The notes: generated by a model not told the origin, from the sequence alone. A stretch of 64,000 bases of DNA from an uncultured Acetobacteraceae bacterium (GCA_903918195.1 CAIXDS010000022.1:24682-88681), one strand, 5' to 3'. Shown: positions 41,950 to 50,466, counted from the first letter of the stretch. Numbers and translations: made by a program.

Positions 41950-42833
41950 CGACGCCTCCTTTGTGGCCTTGTCAGGCGATCAGCGTGGCTGGAAGGGCAT
42001 CAAATGCCGGCATTCCCGACGATCGTATGGTGATCAAAAACACGTGCTGTCTTCTCCAGAAGCCTCCTCGACCCGCCACCGCAAAGCGCGTGCCAACATG
42101 GATCGAGCGCATCGACAGCGGCGCAAGCGCAAAAATCGTTTTGTTTCATGTGGATTTATCGTGCGCCAAAACGGCACGTTGTCACTTCGCATCATCCCGG
42201 TCGGCAGAGCGTGCCCACCGAAGATTCCCGGTGCGGCATTCTTTGCCGGGTTTGATGCGCATTCCTGCCGCCCGTCAGGGAAGCGGCTTTCTCCGGCCGG
42301 ATGTTCTATTCACGGCTGATAACGATTTCGTGATTACGGAATATGCTTGGAGCCGAACACGACACGGCGCCACTCCAGCCGCGCTACAGCGCGCTTTTGC
42401 GCCGTAAATAGCCCAACGCTTTCAAAGCACTACGCTTGCCGTCACTCCATTCGTAATCAGTAGGTCGGTGGCTCTCCGTCGCGAAGGCCATCGGTACATG
42501 GCTTGTAGTTTACGGTGTGCGTCACGAATCTGCACATGGACGGCAGTTGCCGAAGACATTGCCCGACAACAGCGTCTGCTTCGCCGCGTGAAACTTCCGC
42601 CATTCCGCTCCCGGCCAGGATCGAACGTCCAGCCGCCAACCGTAAAGTTTCGGGAAGGGTCGCAAGCCGAGGCGTAGCTGCCCTTGAACACGCCGCCGTC
42701 GCTGGCGCAATCCCCCACCGCCACCAGCCATGACGATCGACTGCAGCATGTGGGTATCATCGACAAAATCACTAACTGTTACTTTAGCTCAAAACGGCAG
42801 TAACGTACAACATTCTGCATGCATTCTTGTGCG
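41950..42833. other. Non-coding stretch between flagellin and deacetylase genes
   Basis: About 880 bases. The part next to 41950 should hold the flagellin promoter, but I see no clear sigma-28 or sigma-54 site. From 42300 on, GC content falls and only short, unrecognisable frames occur. It contains the hyfI-like relic at 42671-42731. The sequence beside that relic (42480-42660) looks like decayed coding DNA, but I cannot name it. Confidence 0.5.
42671..42731 (-). pseudogene. Second hyfI-like fragment (residues about 116-135), opposite strand
   Basis: The minus strand reads WLVAVGDCASDGGVFKGSYA, which is HyfI 116-135 including the cluster Cys123. 59 of 61 bases match hyfI at 35000-35521 by my count. 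The similarity stops abruptly on both sides. It continues, after a gap of about 17 codons, the part of the gene found at 37142-37258, but lies on the opposite strand 5.4 kb away. Confidence 0.85.
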
Positions 42834-43742
42834 TCACCGGGCCGTGAGCGATGGCGATGCCGCATCGCCTTCCTCCGGGTGCTGGCGACCGTTCTCGGCC
42901 GCGGCGGTTGGTTTGGCCGGATGGCCCGCTGCCCACCATTCGCTGACAGTCACGAACTGGTAGCCGCGGGCCGCTCCCTCGCGAAGGATGGTCGGAAGCG
43001 CCTCGGCAGTGGCGCTGTGAACGGAGTGCAGCAGGACCACCGCACCGGGGTGCAGGTGGGACAAAACCGCATCGACCACCTCCGGCGCCGTGCGTCCCTC
43101 CTGCCAGTCCTTCGGATCGATGTCCCACCTGATGGTATCCATCTGAAAGCTGGCGGCCTCGGCCACGACGCGCGCATCGCAGGCGCCCTCCGGCGGGCGG
43201 AACCAGGCGATCCGGGCCTCCGGTGCCACCGTCCTTAGGGCCGCCACCGAACTGGCCATGTCGATGTGAAGCTCGGCGTCAGTCATCCGCGACATGGCGC
43301 GGTGGCGGTAGCCGTGCGGGCCGACTTCGTGCCCTTCGGCCACGATCTGCCGTGCCTCGGCCGGATCGCGCTCCACGTGGAGGCCGATGAGAAAAAACGT
43401 GGCGTGTACCCCGGCTTCGCGAAGGATATTGAGCACTTTCGGGGTGTTCACCTTATCCGGGCCGTCGTCGAACGACAGCGCCACCAGACTGCGTCCGTCT
43501 GCGGTCACGTAGTCTCCCGGCGAATACGCCACGAGCCCGGCAGGATGGAGATACGGGCTGAAGTGATGCACCGCCAGGTCGGTTGCTGGCTTCGCGGCGA
43601 GCCTGCTGCGGTGAACAAGGGACACTTTGTGAATTCCGCTGTCCACCGTCGGCGCAGCCGCGGGTTGAGGTGCCGCCGAACACGCAGGATCGACACAAAG
43701 AGCCATGGCCAGGAGAGCGCCAAGAAGACGGGACAGGATCAT
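42834..43742 (-). CDS. Secreted polysaccharide deacetylase (NodB domain)
   Basis: 302 residues. A signal peptide (MILSRLLGALLAMALCVDPA then CSA) is followed by about 60 spacer residues. The NodB homology domain begins VALSFDDGPDKVNTPKVLNI with the catalytic Asp and metal Asp. HEVGPHGYRHRAMSRM holds the metal His pair, ARIAWFRPPEGACDARV is motif 3 and GAVVLLHSVHSAT motif 5. The enzyme removes acetyl groups from N-acetylglucosamine polymers or peptidoglycan, or acts on xylan, in the periplasm or outside. The ATG at 43742 gives the signal peptide. Stands alone. Confidence 0.9.
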   Translation of the reverse strand: MILSRLLGALLAMALCVDPACSAAPQPAAAPTVDSGIHKVSLVHRSRLAAKPATDLAVHHFSPYLHPAGLVAYSPGDYVTADGRSLVALSFDDGPDKVNTPKVLNILREAGVHATFFLIGLHVERDPAEARQIVAEGHEVGPHGYRHRAMSRMTDAELHIDMASSVAALRTVAPEARIAWFRPPEGACDARVVAEAASFQMDTIRWDIDPKDWQEGRTAPEVVDAVLSHLHPGAVVLLHSVHSATAEALPTILREGAARGYQFVTVSEWWAAGHPAKPTAAAENGRQHPEEGDAASPSLTAR

Positions 43743-44137
43743 GGGGGACGCCTCGCTGGGACCGAACGTGCTGCCGAAACCGCTTCGGTCGCCACTAGTG
43801 AACAGACGTGTGTCACAACGGCGCTGAGTCAAGTTAAACATAACCGGAATTGCAAAGAATGGCCCCCTCGCCCCGCCCGCCCGCTCCGGACGTCCGTTCC
43901 GGCGGGTCAGCCGCGACGCCCGGGCGACGCAGGACATGGACGGACGGTGCCGATGCGAAGGGAACGGCACCGACCTGAGCGTCATGGTTGCGCGGTCCAT
44001 GCTGTGGGCCGGATGGCCTCTCATCCGTTGCGATCCGACGGGCCAAGGACATCAACCAGCACAGGACGGACTTGCCGGCCGGCCGCACTGCGTGCACAAT
44101 TTTCGCCTTGACACGGTGGCGAGTATGGGGGGCGAGC
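43743..44137. other. Intergenic region, no gene seen
   Basis: About 395 bases between the divergent deacetylase and Phd-like genes. Frames on both strands are short or unsupported. TTGACA at 44109 could be a -35 for the Phd-like gene, but a -10 at normal spacing is not clear. Confidence 0.4.
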
Positions 44138-44362
44138 ATGGGGGAAGCCGAAAAAACCCGGGTCGGCGTTCGTGACCTGCGAGGCCATCTGGATTTCTAT
44201 CTGAACCAGGCGCGCCAGGGCACCTCGTTCCTGGTCATGGCCCACGGCGAGGCGGTGGCGGAGTTGCGTCCCCCCCAGCCTGCCGGGCACCCGCACGAAC
44301 AACCCCGGCGGCGACGCGGGCAGACCCGCGTGGATACCACACTCGATACGCCGCCCGCCTGA
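44138..44362 (+). CDS. Phd/YefM-type antitoxin-like protein, no toxin partner
   Basis: 74 residues. KTRVGVRDLRGHLDFYLNQA matches the DNA-binding fold of Phd antitoxins (VxxxDLRxNLxxxLxxV), and GTSFLVMAHGEAVAELRPP is the usual following strand pair. The C-terminal 25 residues are Pro/Arg-rich. Antitoxins of this type pair with Doc, RelE or VapC toxins, but no toxin follows; a hairpin repeat and convergent copD do. It may be an orphan or a solo regulator. ATG follows GGGGGGCGAG. Confidence 0.7.
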   Translation: MGEAEKTRVGVRDLRGHLDFYLNQARQGTSFLVMAHGEAVAELRPPQPAGHPHEQPRRRRGQTRVDTTLDTPPA

Positions 44363-44390
44363 TCGGCCCGGGGCGAAATTAAGATAAGCA

Positions 44391-44450
44391 AGGCCAGGGG
44401 CTCTGCCCCTGGACCCCGCCAAGGGCCGGGAGGCCCTTGGAACCCATTCA
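44391..44450. repeat. Dispersed GC-rich hairpin repeat followed by T-run
   Basis: CCAGGGGC-TCT-GCCCCTGG and CCAAGGGCC-GGGA-GGCCCTTGG, then AACCCATTCAGTTTT. The order, spacing and trailing CCTTGGAACCCATTC match the block at 11.1 kb. It lies between the convergent Phd-like gene and copD and can serve both as terminator. Confidence 0.85.
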
Positions 44451-44453
44451 GTT

Positions 44454-46103
44454 TTACGACTCTCGGTAGTCCAGCAGGGTGAGGCCAACCAGCATAAAAC
44501 ATACCGGCCAGACCCAGCCGGCGATCCGCGCGCCGCGCCCCTCCAGCCGCAGCTCCAGCCAGCGCGCCCAACCGGCGGCAATGCCGAACAACGCCAGCGG
44601 CGTATGGGTGATCTCGATAAGAAGCTGGTCCTTGATGTTGGAAATGTTGTGGCTGTGCGTCAGCAACGCTGCCCCGCCGACCACACACACCATCGGGAAC
44701 ACATAGGGCGTCCAACCCTGCCGCACCCCGCGCAGGCGAACCCGCCATTCGAACAGGCCGAACAAAGCCACGAACAACACCAGCAGCTTGTGCTGCAACA
44801 CCTCCACATCGCGCAGACTCTCCCAGAACCCGTTCTGGCCGATCGGCCAGACCTCCGGGTCCGAGCGGACGAACAGAAAGGCCGCCATCACCAGAAACAA
44901 CAGCGGCCAGTGTCGCGCCGGGCGCCAGCCCGCACGATCGGCCAGCGCAAGCAGGCCGACGACCATCACGAACACGCCGGCCCAGTTGTGGTTGAATTCC
45001 GACCAGGCGATGTCGGCGGCGTTGCGCTCAGGGAAATTGCCGGAGCCGGGCACGAAGGCGCGTTCCGCCGGGCCGGCCTGCGCGGCCGCCTCGGCGTCCA
45101 GCTTCGCCTGCAGCGCCGGCAGCGCCAGCGTGTCGTGGTCGGGCGAGACGAGCCGCGGCCAGGCCGGGGCGTTGCGCTCCACCACCTGCTGCCAGGTCAC
45201 CCGGTCCTGCACCAGATCGACCGCCGGCGGGGCGGAGGTCAGGCCGGCCGCGGCGAAGAACAGGGCAATGCCGATGCCGATCTCGACCTCGGCAAAACGG
45301 CGCAGTCGCAGCACCGGCGTCGCCGGATCGCGGCGCAAACGCCTGACCACGAGGAAGTTGCCGAAGCCCAGCGCCAGCAGGGAAGCGAACATCACCGCCT
45401 TGGCGCTGGCCATGACCCCGTAGGCGGTGCCGTACACCGCCTCCCACGAACCGATGTAAAAGACCGCGAGGACAGCGGCCGAGACGATGATGCAGGCCAC
45501 GCCCGCCATCGACATGCCCGAGAACCGTGCCCCGATCAGCCGCCACGACACGCCGCCCTCCACCCGTCGCAGCGCGGCGATGAAGCAGGGAATGCCGCCG
45601 ATCCAGATGGCGGCGCCGAACTGGTGCAGGGCGGACACCGCCAGCAGCACGGCACGGTCGTCCAGCCGCGCCGCCGCATGGGTGGTCAGGGTGGCCGCCG
45701 CCAGCTCAACCGCGCCGGCAAACAGCAACAGGCCGGCTGGCGCCCGCGCGCCGGCCCCCCGCAGCGCCGCCGCCAGCACCGCGGACGCGGCGATCTTGGC
45801 CAGCCCCGCCAGCGCCGATTCGGCGCCCAGCGCCTGCGGCAGCGTGAGATCCACCGTGTCGGTCAGGATCGCAGCTTGCATGGCAACAATCACCGTCTCG
45901 CACAGCACCAATGCCAGCGCCGCCCAGCCGGCAATGCGCACAGTGTCGCGCGCAATGGCGGGGGCGGCGTCCAGGCGGCCGGTCAGCGGGCGAACCAGAA
46001 GCAGCAGGAACAGCACGCCGCCCAACGCCATCGATTGCGCCACGATGGTGCAGCCGTGCAGCACGACGCTGAGATAGCCGAACAGATCGACCAGCAGGCT
46101 CAT
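44454..46103 (-). CDS. copD: CopD-type copper-related membrane protein
   Basis: 549 residues with about 13-14 helices. The first half has the CopD core: LHGCTIVAQSMALGGVLFLL near the N-terminus and LLAVSALHQFGAAIWIGGIP (about 160-180) with the conserved His and Trp. An extended C-terminal half adds a soluble loop (VDLVQDRVTWQQVVERNAPA) and six more helices with HNWAGVFV and LTHSHNISN. It probably carries copper across the inner membrane together with CopC, encoded just upstream. The extra C-terminal membrane module is unusual for CopD. Confidence 0.82.
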   Translation of the reverse strand: MSLLVDLFGYLSVVLHGCTIVAQSMALGGVLFLLLLVRPLTGRLDAAPAIARDTVRIAGWAALALVLCETVIVAMQAAILTDTVDLTLPQALGAESALAGLAKIAASAVLAAALRGAGARAPAGLLLFAGAVELAAATLTTHAAARLDDRAVLLAVSALHQFGAAIWIGGIPCFIAALRRVEGGVSWRLIGARFSGMSMAGVACIIVSAAVLAVFYIGSWEAVYGTAYGVMASAKAVMFASLLALGFGNFLVVRRLRRDPATPVLRLRRFAEVEIGIGIALFFAAAGLTSAPPAVDLVQDRVTWQQVVERNAPAWPRLVSPDHDTLALPALQAKLDAEAAAQAGPAERAFVPGSGNFPERNAADIAWSEFNHNWAGVFVMVVGLLALADRAGWRPARHWPLLFLVMAAFLFVRSDPEVWPIGQNGFWESLRDVEVLQHKLLVLFVALFGLFEWRVRLRGVRQGWTPYVFPMVCVVGGAALLTHSHNISNIKDQLLIEITHTPLALFGIAAGWARWLELRLEGRGARIAGWVWPVCFMLVGLTLLDYRES

Positions 46104-46106
46104 GGC

Positions 46107-46469
46107 TCAGGGTCCCGTCACGCTGAACGCCACATCGCCACGGGTAATGTGGCCGTCGATGGCCAGCACCTGCCAGCGCAGCGAATAGGCGCCGGGGGCA
46201 AGCTCGGTCGCGGCGGTGAGCACGTTGCCGGCACCCTCCCCTTGGGCGGGCAGCACCGCCTGCGACCGGTCCGGGCGGGTGAGCGTCAGCCGGGAGCGCC
46301 CGGCATCGATGCGGCTGTTGAAGCGCAGCCGCAGATCCACGTGGCCAACGGTAATGCTGGCACCCGCTGCGGGCAGGCTCTCCATCAGGATCGCGTGCGC
46401 CTGGACGCCAACCGGCGCGCCGCACAGCAGGACAACAACGGACAGCGCCCGCCAGCTTGGGACGATCAT
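46107..46469 (-). CDS. copC: CopC-domain periplasmic copper-binding protein
   Basis: 120 residues. The signal peptide ends GAPVGVQA and cleavage would expose His at the mature N-terminus (HAILMESLPAAGASI), which is the Cu(II)-binding His of CopC. DLRLRFNSRIDAGRSRLTL and YSLRWQVLAIDGHITRGDVA form the cupredoxin-like beta barrel, with a second His in DGH. It delivers or buffers copper in the periplasm. The copD ATG is three bases downstream. Confidence 0.92.
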   Translation of the reverse strand: MIVPSWRALSVVVLLCGAPVGVQAHAILMESLPAAGASITVGHVDLRLRFNSRIDAGRSRLTLTRPDRSQAVLPAQGEGAGNVLTAATELAPGAYSLRWQVLAIDGHITRGDVAFSVTGP

Positions 46470-46607
46470 GGTTTCATTTCTTCCTGTCGACGGGATGCGA
46501 GCCGTTTTGCCCCGATGCCGGGCCGATGTCCAATCCGGCCGGCCAGTGGACGCGCCGGCGCAGATGCGGTCTGATCCGCAGCCAGCAGAGACAATCCGGG
46601 ACCTCCC

Positions 46608-47048
46608 ATGAGCCGCCTGCCACCGCCCGTCCGCGCCGAGTACCGCTGGTTTCACGCCATCACCACCCGCTGGATGGACAACGACGCCTTCGGGCACGTC
46701 AACAACGTGGTGTACTATTCCTGGATGGACACCGCGGTGAACCGTTTCCTGCTCGACCACAAGCTGCTCGATGTGGGGACGAGCCCGGTGGTCGGCATCG
46801 TCGCCGAGACGGGCTGCCGCTACATCTCGCAGATCGCCTATCCGGATGACGTGACCGTGGGCATCCGGGTGGCGAAGCTTGGGCGGTCCTCGGTGCGCTA
46901 TGCGGTGGGCATTTTCCGCGCCGACGAAGAAGTCGCCTCGGCCGACGGGCATTTTGTCCATGTCTATGTGGACCGGGCGACCATGCGGCCGGTGGCGGTC
47001 CCGGATTTCATCCGGGTCGAGTTGGAACGCATTGCCGAGCCGGGCTGA
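46608..47048 (+). CDS. Acyl-CoA thioesterase, 4-hydroxybenzoyl-CoA thioesterase family
   Basis: 146 residues, a single hotdog domain. TTRWMDNDAFGHVNNVVYYS carries the catalytic Asp (DxDxxGHVNN motif), followed by WMDTAVNRFL. ETGCRYISQIAYPDDVTVGI is the typical central strand. It cleaves acyl-CoA thioesters in the cytoplasm; chain-length preference is not readable. An SDR gene follows after 23 bases, so the two probably work on related acyl or hydroxyacyl compounds. Confidence 0.9.
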   Translation: MSRLPPPVRAEYRWFHAITTRWMDNDAFGHVNNVVYYSWMDTAVNRFLLDHKLLDVGTSPVVGIVAETGCRYISQIAYPDDVTVGIRVAKLGRSSVRYAVGIFRADEEVASADGHFVHVYVDRATMRPVAVPDFIRVELERIAEPG

Positions 47049-47071
47049 GCGGCGGCAGGAGGACAGGCAGG

Positions 47072-47854
47072 ATGGACACCGGGCTGGCGGGCAAACGGGC
47101 GATCGTCTGCGCGGCGAGCAAGGGGCTGGGCCGCGCCTGCGCCCTGGCGCTGGCGCGCGAGGGGGTGGACCTGGTCATCACCGCGCGCACCGCCGCAACG
47201 CTGGAGCGCACCGCGGCCGAAATTCGCGCCGCCACCGGCGCCACGGTGACTGCGGTGCCGGGCGACATCACCACCGAGGCCGGCCGCGCCGCCGCGCTGG
47301 CCGCCTGCCCGGAGCCCGACATCCTGGTCAACAACGCCGGCGGCCCGCCGCCGGGCGATTTCCGCACCTGGGAGCGCGACGATTGGATACGCGCGCTGGA
47401 CGCCAACATGCTCACGCCGATCTTCCTGATCCGTTCCGTGGTGGACGGAATGTGCGCGCGCAAATTCGGCCGCATCGTCAACATCACCTCGGCCACCGTG
47501 AAATCGCCCATTCCCACGCTGGGCATGAGCAACGGGGCGCGCGCCGGTCTGACCGGTTTTGTCGCCGGGCTGGCGCGGCAGGTGGCGTGCCACAACGTGA
47601 CCATCAACGGCCTGCTCCCCGGCCCGTTCCTGACCGACCGGCTGCGCGCCACCCTGCAGGCGACTGCCGAGCAGCAGGGCCGTCCGGTGGACGAGATCAT
47701 CACCGAGCGCGGCCATGCCTCGCCGGCCGGTCGGGTGGGCGACCCGGCGGAGTTCGGCGCCGCCTGTGTGTTCCTGTGCGCGGCGTCGTCGGGGTTTATC
47801 GTCGGGCAGAACCTGCTGCTGGATGGCGGGGCGTTCAACAGCATATTGGGGTGA
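47072..47854 (+). CDS. Short-chain dehydrogenase/reductase family protein with altered active site
   Basis: 260 residues. CAASKGLGRACALALAREG is the glycine-rich cofactor loop and ILVNNAGGPPPGDF the NNAG motif. NITS holds the catalytic Ser, but thirteen residues later the expected YxxxK reads SNGAR (in PTLGMSNGARAGLTGF), so Tyr is Ser and Lys is Arg. The end (VFLCAASSGFIVGQNLLLDG) is ordinary. This subgroup is often called 3-oxoacyl-ACP reductase-like, but the normal proton relay is absent. Good ribosome site (GCAGGAGGAC). Cotranscribed with the thioesterase. Confidence 0.88.
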   Translation: MDTGLAGKRAIVCAASKGLGRACALALAREGVDLVITARTAATLERTAAEIRAATGATVTAVPGDITTEAGRAAALAACPEPDILVNNAGGPPPGDFRTWERDDWIRALDANMLTPIFLIRSVVDGMCARKFGRIVNITSATVKSPIPTLGMSNGARAGLTGFVAGLARQVACHNVTINGLLPGPFLTDRLRATLQATAEQQGRPVDEIITERGHASPAGRVGDPAEFGAACVFLCAASSGFIVGQNLLLDGGAFNSILG

Positions 47855-47879
47855 ATCCGGCCCCGCTGGGCCACCGGCT

Positions 47880-48311
47880 TCAAGGCCCGGAGGGCGGCGA
47901 AGTCAGCATGTCCGTGACTGTCGTCCATCCCAGCATCACCGCCGGGGCCAGCGCCTGTCCGACGTAACACGCGCTGGAGACCAGAAACGCCAGTGCCGCG
48001 CCGCCTTCCAGCACCCGCACCGGCGGCAGCGGCCCTTGCAGCGCCGCCGCCACCGCACCCGGTCCGCCGGCCAGCGCCACCACCGCCCCGCTCGCCACCA
48101 CGGTCCCAACCAGGCAGCCGATCCCGGCCAGTTCGCCATCGGAGAGCGGCGCGGTCAGCGCGTCGATCACTGGCGGCAACCGGCTGGTCTGCGCCTGCGC
48201 CGTCAGCGGGAGGGAGAGCATCACCAGCGCAACCCAGGCCCCCCGGCACAGCGGGCCGGGCCGCGAACGTCGCGGCGCCGTTCGCCCGTTCCTCACGCCC
48301 GACCGGATCAC
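47880..48311 (-). CDS. Small exported membrane protein of unknown function
   Basis: 143 residues from a GTG. A basic lead (RNGRTAPRRSRPGPLCRG) precedes a hydrophobic signal (AWVALVMLSLPLTAQAQ). The mature part has two glycine/alanine-rich helices at about 62-85 and 105-130. No family recognised. Coding is supported by third-position GC and a signal peptide, but the start is uncertain. It overlaps no other gene and is divergent from the MFS gene. Confidence 0.5.
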   Translation of the reverse strand: MIRSGVRNGRTAPRRSRPGPLCRGAWVALVMLSLPLTAQAQTSRLPPVIDALTAPLSDGELAGIGCLVGTVVASGAVVALAGGPGAVAAALQGPLPPVRVLEGGAALAFLVSSACYVGQALAPAVMLGWTTVTDMLTSPPSGP

Positions 48312-48493
48312 GTTCGCACTCCTGCTTGGAAAAGCGTTGGTTCCCTCGCATTGTCGCGCCGCCGCCTGGGCTTGGCTATCCGATTCGAAGCAGGCGGCGA
48401 TCCCGTCGCCGGCATGTCCCCGATGCCGGCGGCCGGATGTCTGCGTCCTACAGCCTCGATCCCGCGCGCTCTCGGGCGCAGAAAGGCCACCGC

Positions 48494-50128
48494 ATGCATG
48501 CCCCCAGCGCCGGAGCGGCCCCCGCCGCCCGGTTCTTCAGCCAGCCCAAAGCGGTCTGGGCGACCGCCTTCGCCGCCACCATCGGCTTCACCAGCATCGG
48601 CCTGGTCGATCCGATCCTGGTCTCGATCGCGTCCGGGCTGCACGCCAGGCCGAGCCAGGTCTCGCTGCTGTTCACCAGCTACTTCGCCGTCACCGCGCTG
48701 ATGATGCTGGTCACCGGCTATGTCTCCAGCCGGCTCGGCGGGCGCGGCACGCTGCTGCTGGGCGCGGCCCTGATCGCCGGCTTCGCCGCCCTGTCCGGCA
48801 CCGCCACCTCGGTCGCCGGGCTGGTCGCCTACCGGGCCGGCTGGGGGCTCGGCAACGCGCTGTTCGTGGCGACGGCACTGTCGGTGATCGTGCGGGCCGC
48901 GCGCGGCGGCACGATGACGGCGATTCTGCTGTATGAGGCCGCACTCGGCCTGGGCATTTCCATCGGACCGCTGATCGGCGCGGCGCTGGGGGGCATTTCC
49001 TGGCGCTACCCGTTCTACGGCACCGCGGTGCTGATGGTGATTGGCTTCGTCGCCGTCGCGGTGTTCCTGCCGGAGCAGCCAAAGGCGCCGGAAAAATCGC
49101 GGCTGGTGGACCCGCTGAAGGCGCTCGCGCATCGCGGCCTCGCCGCCACCGCGGTCAGCGCGTTCTTCTACAACTACGCCTTCTTCACCGTGCTCGCCTT
49201 CGTGCCGTTCGCGCTGAACCTCTCGGCGCATGCGGTCGGGCTGATCTTCTTCGGCTGGGGCGTGCTGCTGGCGCTGTTCTCGGTGCTGGTGGCGCCCCGG
49301 TTGCAGGCGCGTTTCAGCTCGCTCGGGCTGGCCTCCGTCACGCTGGCGCTGCTCGCGCTGCTGCTGGTGGCGATGGCGTTCGGCGGCCGACCGGCGGTGG
49401 TGGTGGGGGTGGTGGTCGCCGGTGCGCTGATGGGCATCGCCAACACCATCTACACTGAAATGGCGTTGGAAGTGTCGCAGGCACAGCGGCCGGTCGCGTC
49501 CGCCGCCTATAATTTTGTCCGCTGGTTCGCCGGCGTGATCGCGCCCTATACGGCGCCGCTGCTGGCCGAGCAGTTCAACACCAGCGTCACCTTCCTGGTC
49601 GCCGCCGCCGCCACCCTGATCGCACCGCTGGTGCTGTGGCGCATGCGCCACCATCTCGGCCGCTTTGGCCAGGCGCCGACGCAGGCCGTTGCCGCGGTGC
49701 GGGCGGTGATCGCCGCCATTGACGGTTCGGCGTCCGATCGGGCGGTGCTGGCGCGCGCCCACAGCCTCGCCGCCGAAAGCGGGGCGCCGGTTGAGGTGGT
49801 GCATGTCCGCAGCATCGAGGTGTTCGCCGACCAGGCAGCGGCCGAGGAAAGCCGGGCCGGCGGCGAGGCACTGGTGCAGGAAGCCGTTGCCTCCCTGCGC
49901 GCGGCCGGCGGCATCGCCACCGGCATTTGCCTGGAGGAGATTGCCGCCCGCGCCCCGCTGGCCTTGCTGCGCCACGCCGAGGCGGCCGGTGCGGGCACGA
50001 TCGTGCTGGGCACGCGCCATAAGGGCGACATCAGCGATCTCGTGCACGGCAGCTTCGCCGACCTGATCGCGCGCCGGACCACCCTGCCGGTGGTGCTGGT
50101 CCCCCCGCCGGTGACGGAAGCCGCCTGA
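48494..50128 (+). CDS. MFS transporter fused to a C-terminal universal stress protein domain
   Basis: 544 residues. Twelve transmembrane helices cover about 15-395: FAATIGFTSIGLVDPILVSI, GYVSSRLGGRGTLLL (the MFS loop 2-3 motif) and GLGNALFVATALSVIVRAAR. From about 410, VIAAIDGSASDRAVLARAHS begins a UspA domain that ends GTIVLGTRHKGDISDLVHGS then FADLIARRTTLPVVLVPPP, with the ATP-binding G-x2-G-x9-G-like segment partly kept. Such fusions suggest export or import gated by nucleotide or stress. The first ATG after AAAGG was chosen. Substrate unknown. Confidence 0.88.
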   Translation: MHAPSAGAAPAARFFSQPKAVWATAFAATIGFTSIGLVDPILVSIASGLHARPSQVSLLFTSYFAVTALMMLVTGYVSSRLGGRGTLLLGAALIAGFAALSGTATSVAGLVAYRAGWGLGNALFVATALSVIVRAARGGTMTAILLYEAALGLGISIGPLIGAALGGISWRYPFYGTAVLMVIGFVAVAVFLPEQPKAPEKSRLVDPLKALAHRGLAATAVSAFFYNYAFFTVLAFVPFALNLSAHAVGLIFFGWGVLLALFSVLVAPRLQARFSSLGLASVTLALLALLLVAMAFGGRPAVVVGVVVAGALMGIANTIYTEMALEVSQAQRPVASAAYNFVRWFAGVIAPYTAPLLAEQFNTSVTFLVAAAATLIAPLVLWRMRHHLGRFGQAPTQAVAAVRAVIAAIDGSASDRAVLARAHSLAAESGAPVEVVHVRSIEVFADQAAAEESRAGGEALVQEAVASLRAAGGIATGICLEEIAARAPLALLRHAEAAGAGTIVLGTRHKGDISDLVHGSFADLIARRTTLPVVLVPPPVTEAA

Positions 50129-50133
50129 GGGGC

Positions 50134-50466
50134 TCAGTCGGCCGCGATGTCCTGCGCCATTGCGGGCGGCGACGGCGCCTGACAGGCGCGGCGGTAGGTG
50201 CCGAGCTTGCCTTCCAGCGCCTGAAACTCCGCCTCGGGGATCAGCAGACCCCGGATGGTGGGGTCCTGGGCCCAGGGCGGCAGCCCGTATTCGCTGACGC
50301 TCCGTTCGCCGAGCAGCGTCAGCAGATGCCAGATGACCTCGCGCGCCGCATCAAGCTCGGCAGCCGCGTGGTCCAGTTCGCGGGCGGCGCTGGCCGGCAG
50401 ACGGGAGGCAGCGCTGCGGACCACGCCAAGGTCGGGCAGGCCAAGCCGCCTTGGATCGTACTGCAT
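50134..50466 (-). CDS. Hypothetical protein
   Basis: 110 residues, soluble, mainly helical (PASAARELDHAAAELDAARE, VIWHLLTLLGERSVSEYGLP, EAEFQALEGKLGTYRRAC). No family recognised and no signal peptide. The ATG at 50466 has GAAGGC upstream. The stop is six bases from the MFS-Usp stop on the other strand. Codon use is like that of its neighbours, so I take it as real. Confidence 0.55.
   Translation of the reverse strand: MQYDPRRLGLPDLGVVRSAASRLPASAARELDHAAAELDAAREVIWHLLTLLGERSVSEYGLPPWAQDPTIRGLLIPEAEFQALEGKLGTYRRACQAPSPPAMAQDIAAD

Noticed and set aside
42422..42772. 116-codon minus-strand frame containing the WLVAVGDCASDGG segment
   Set aside because: Only 20 residues are HyfI-like; the flanks are unrelated, so I annotate the relic, not a gene.
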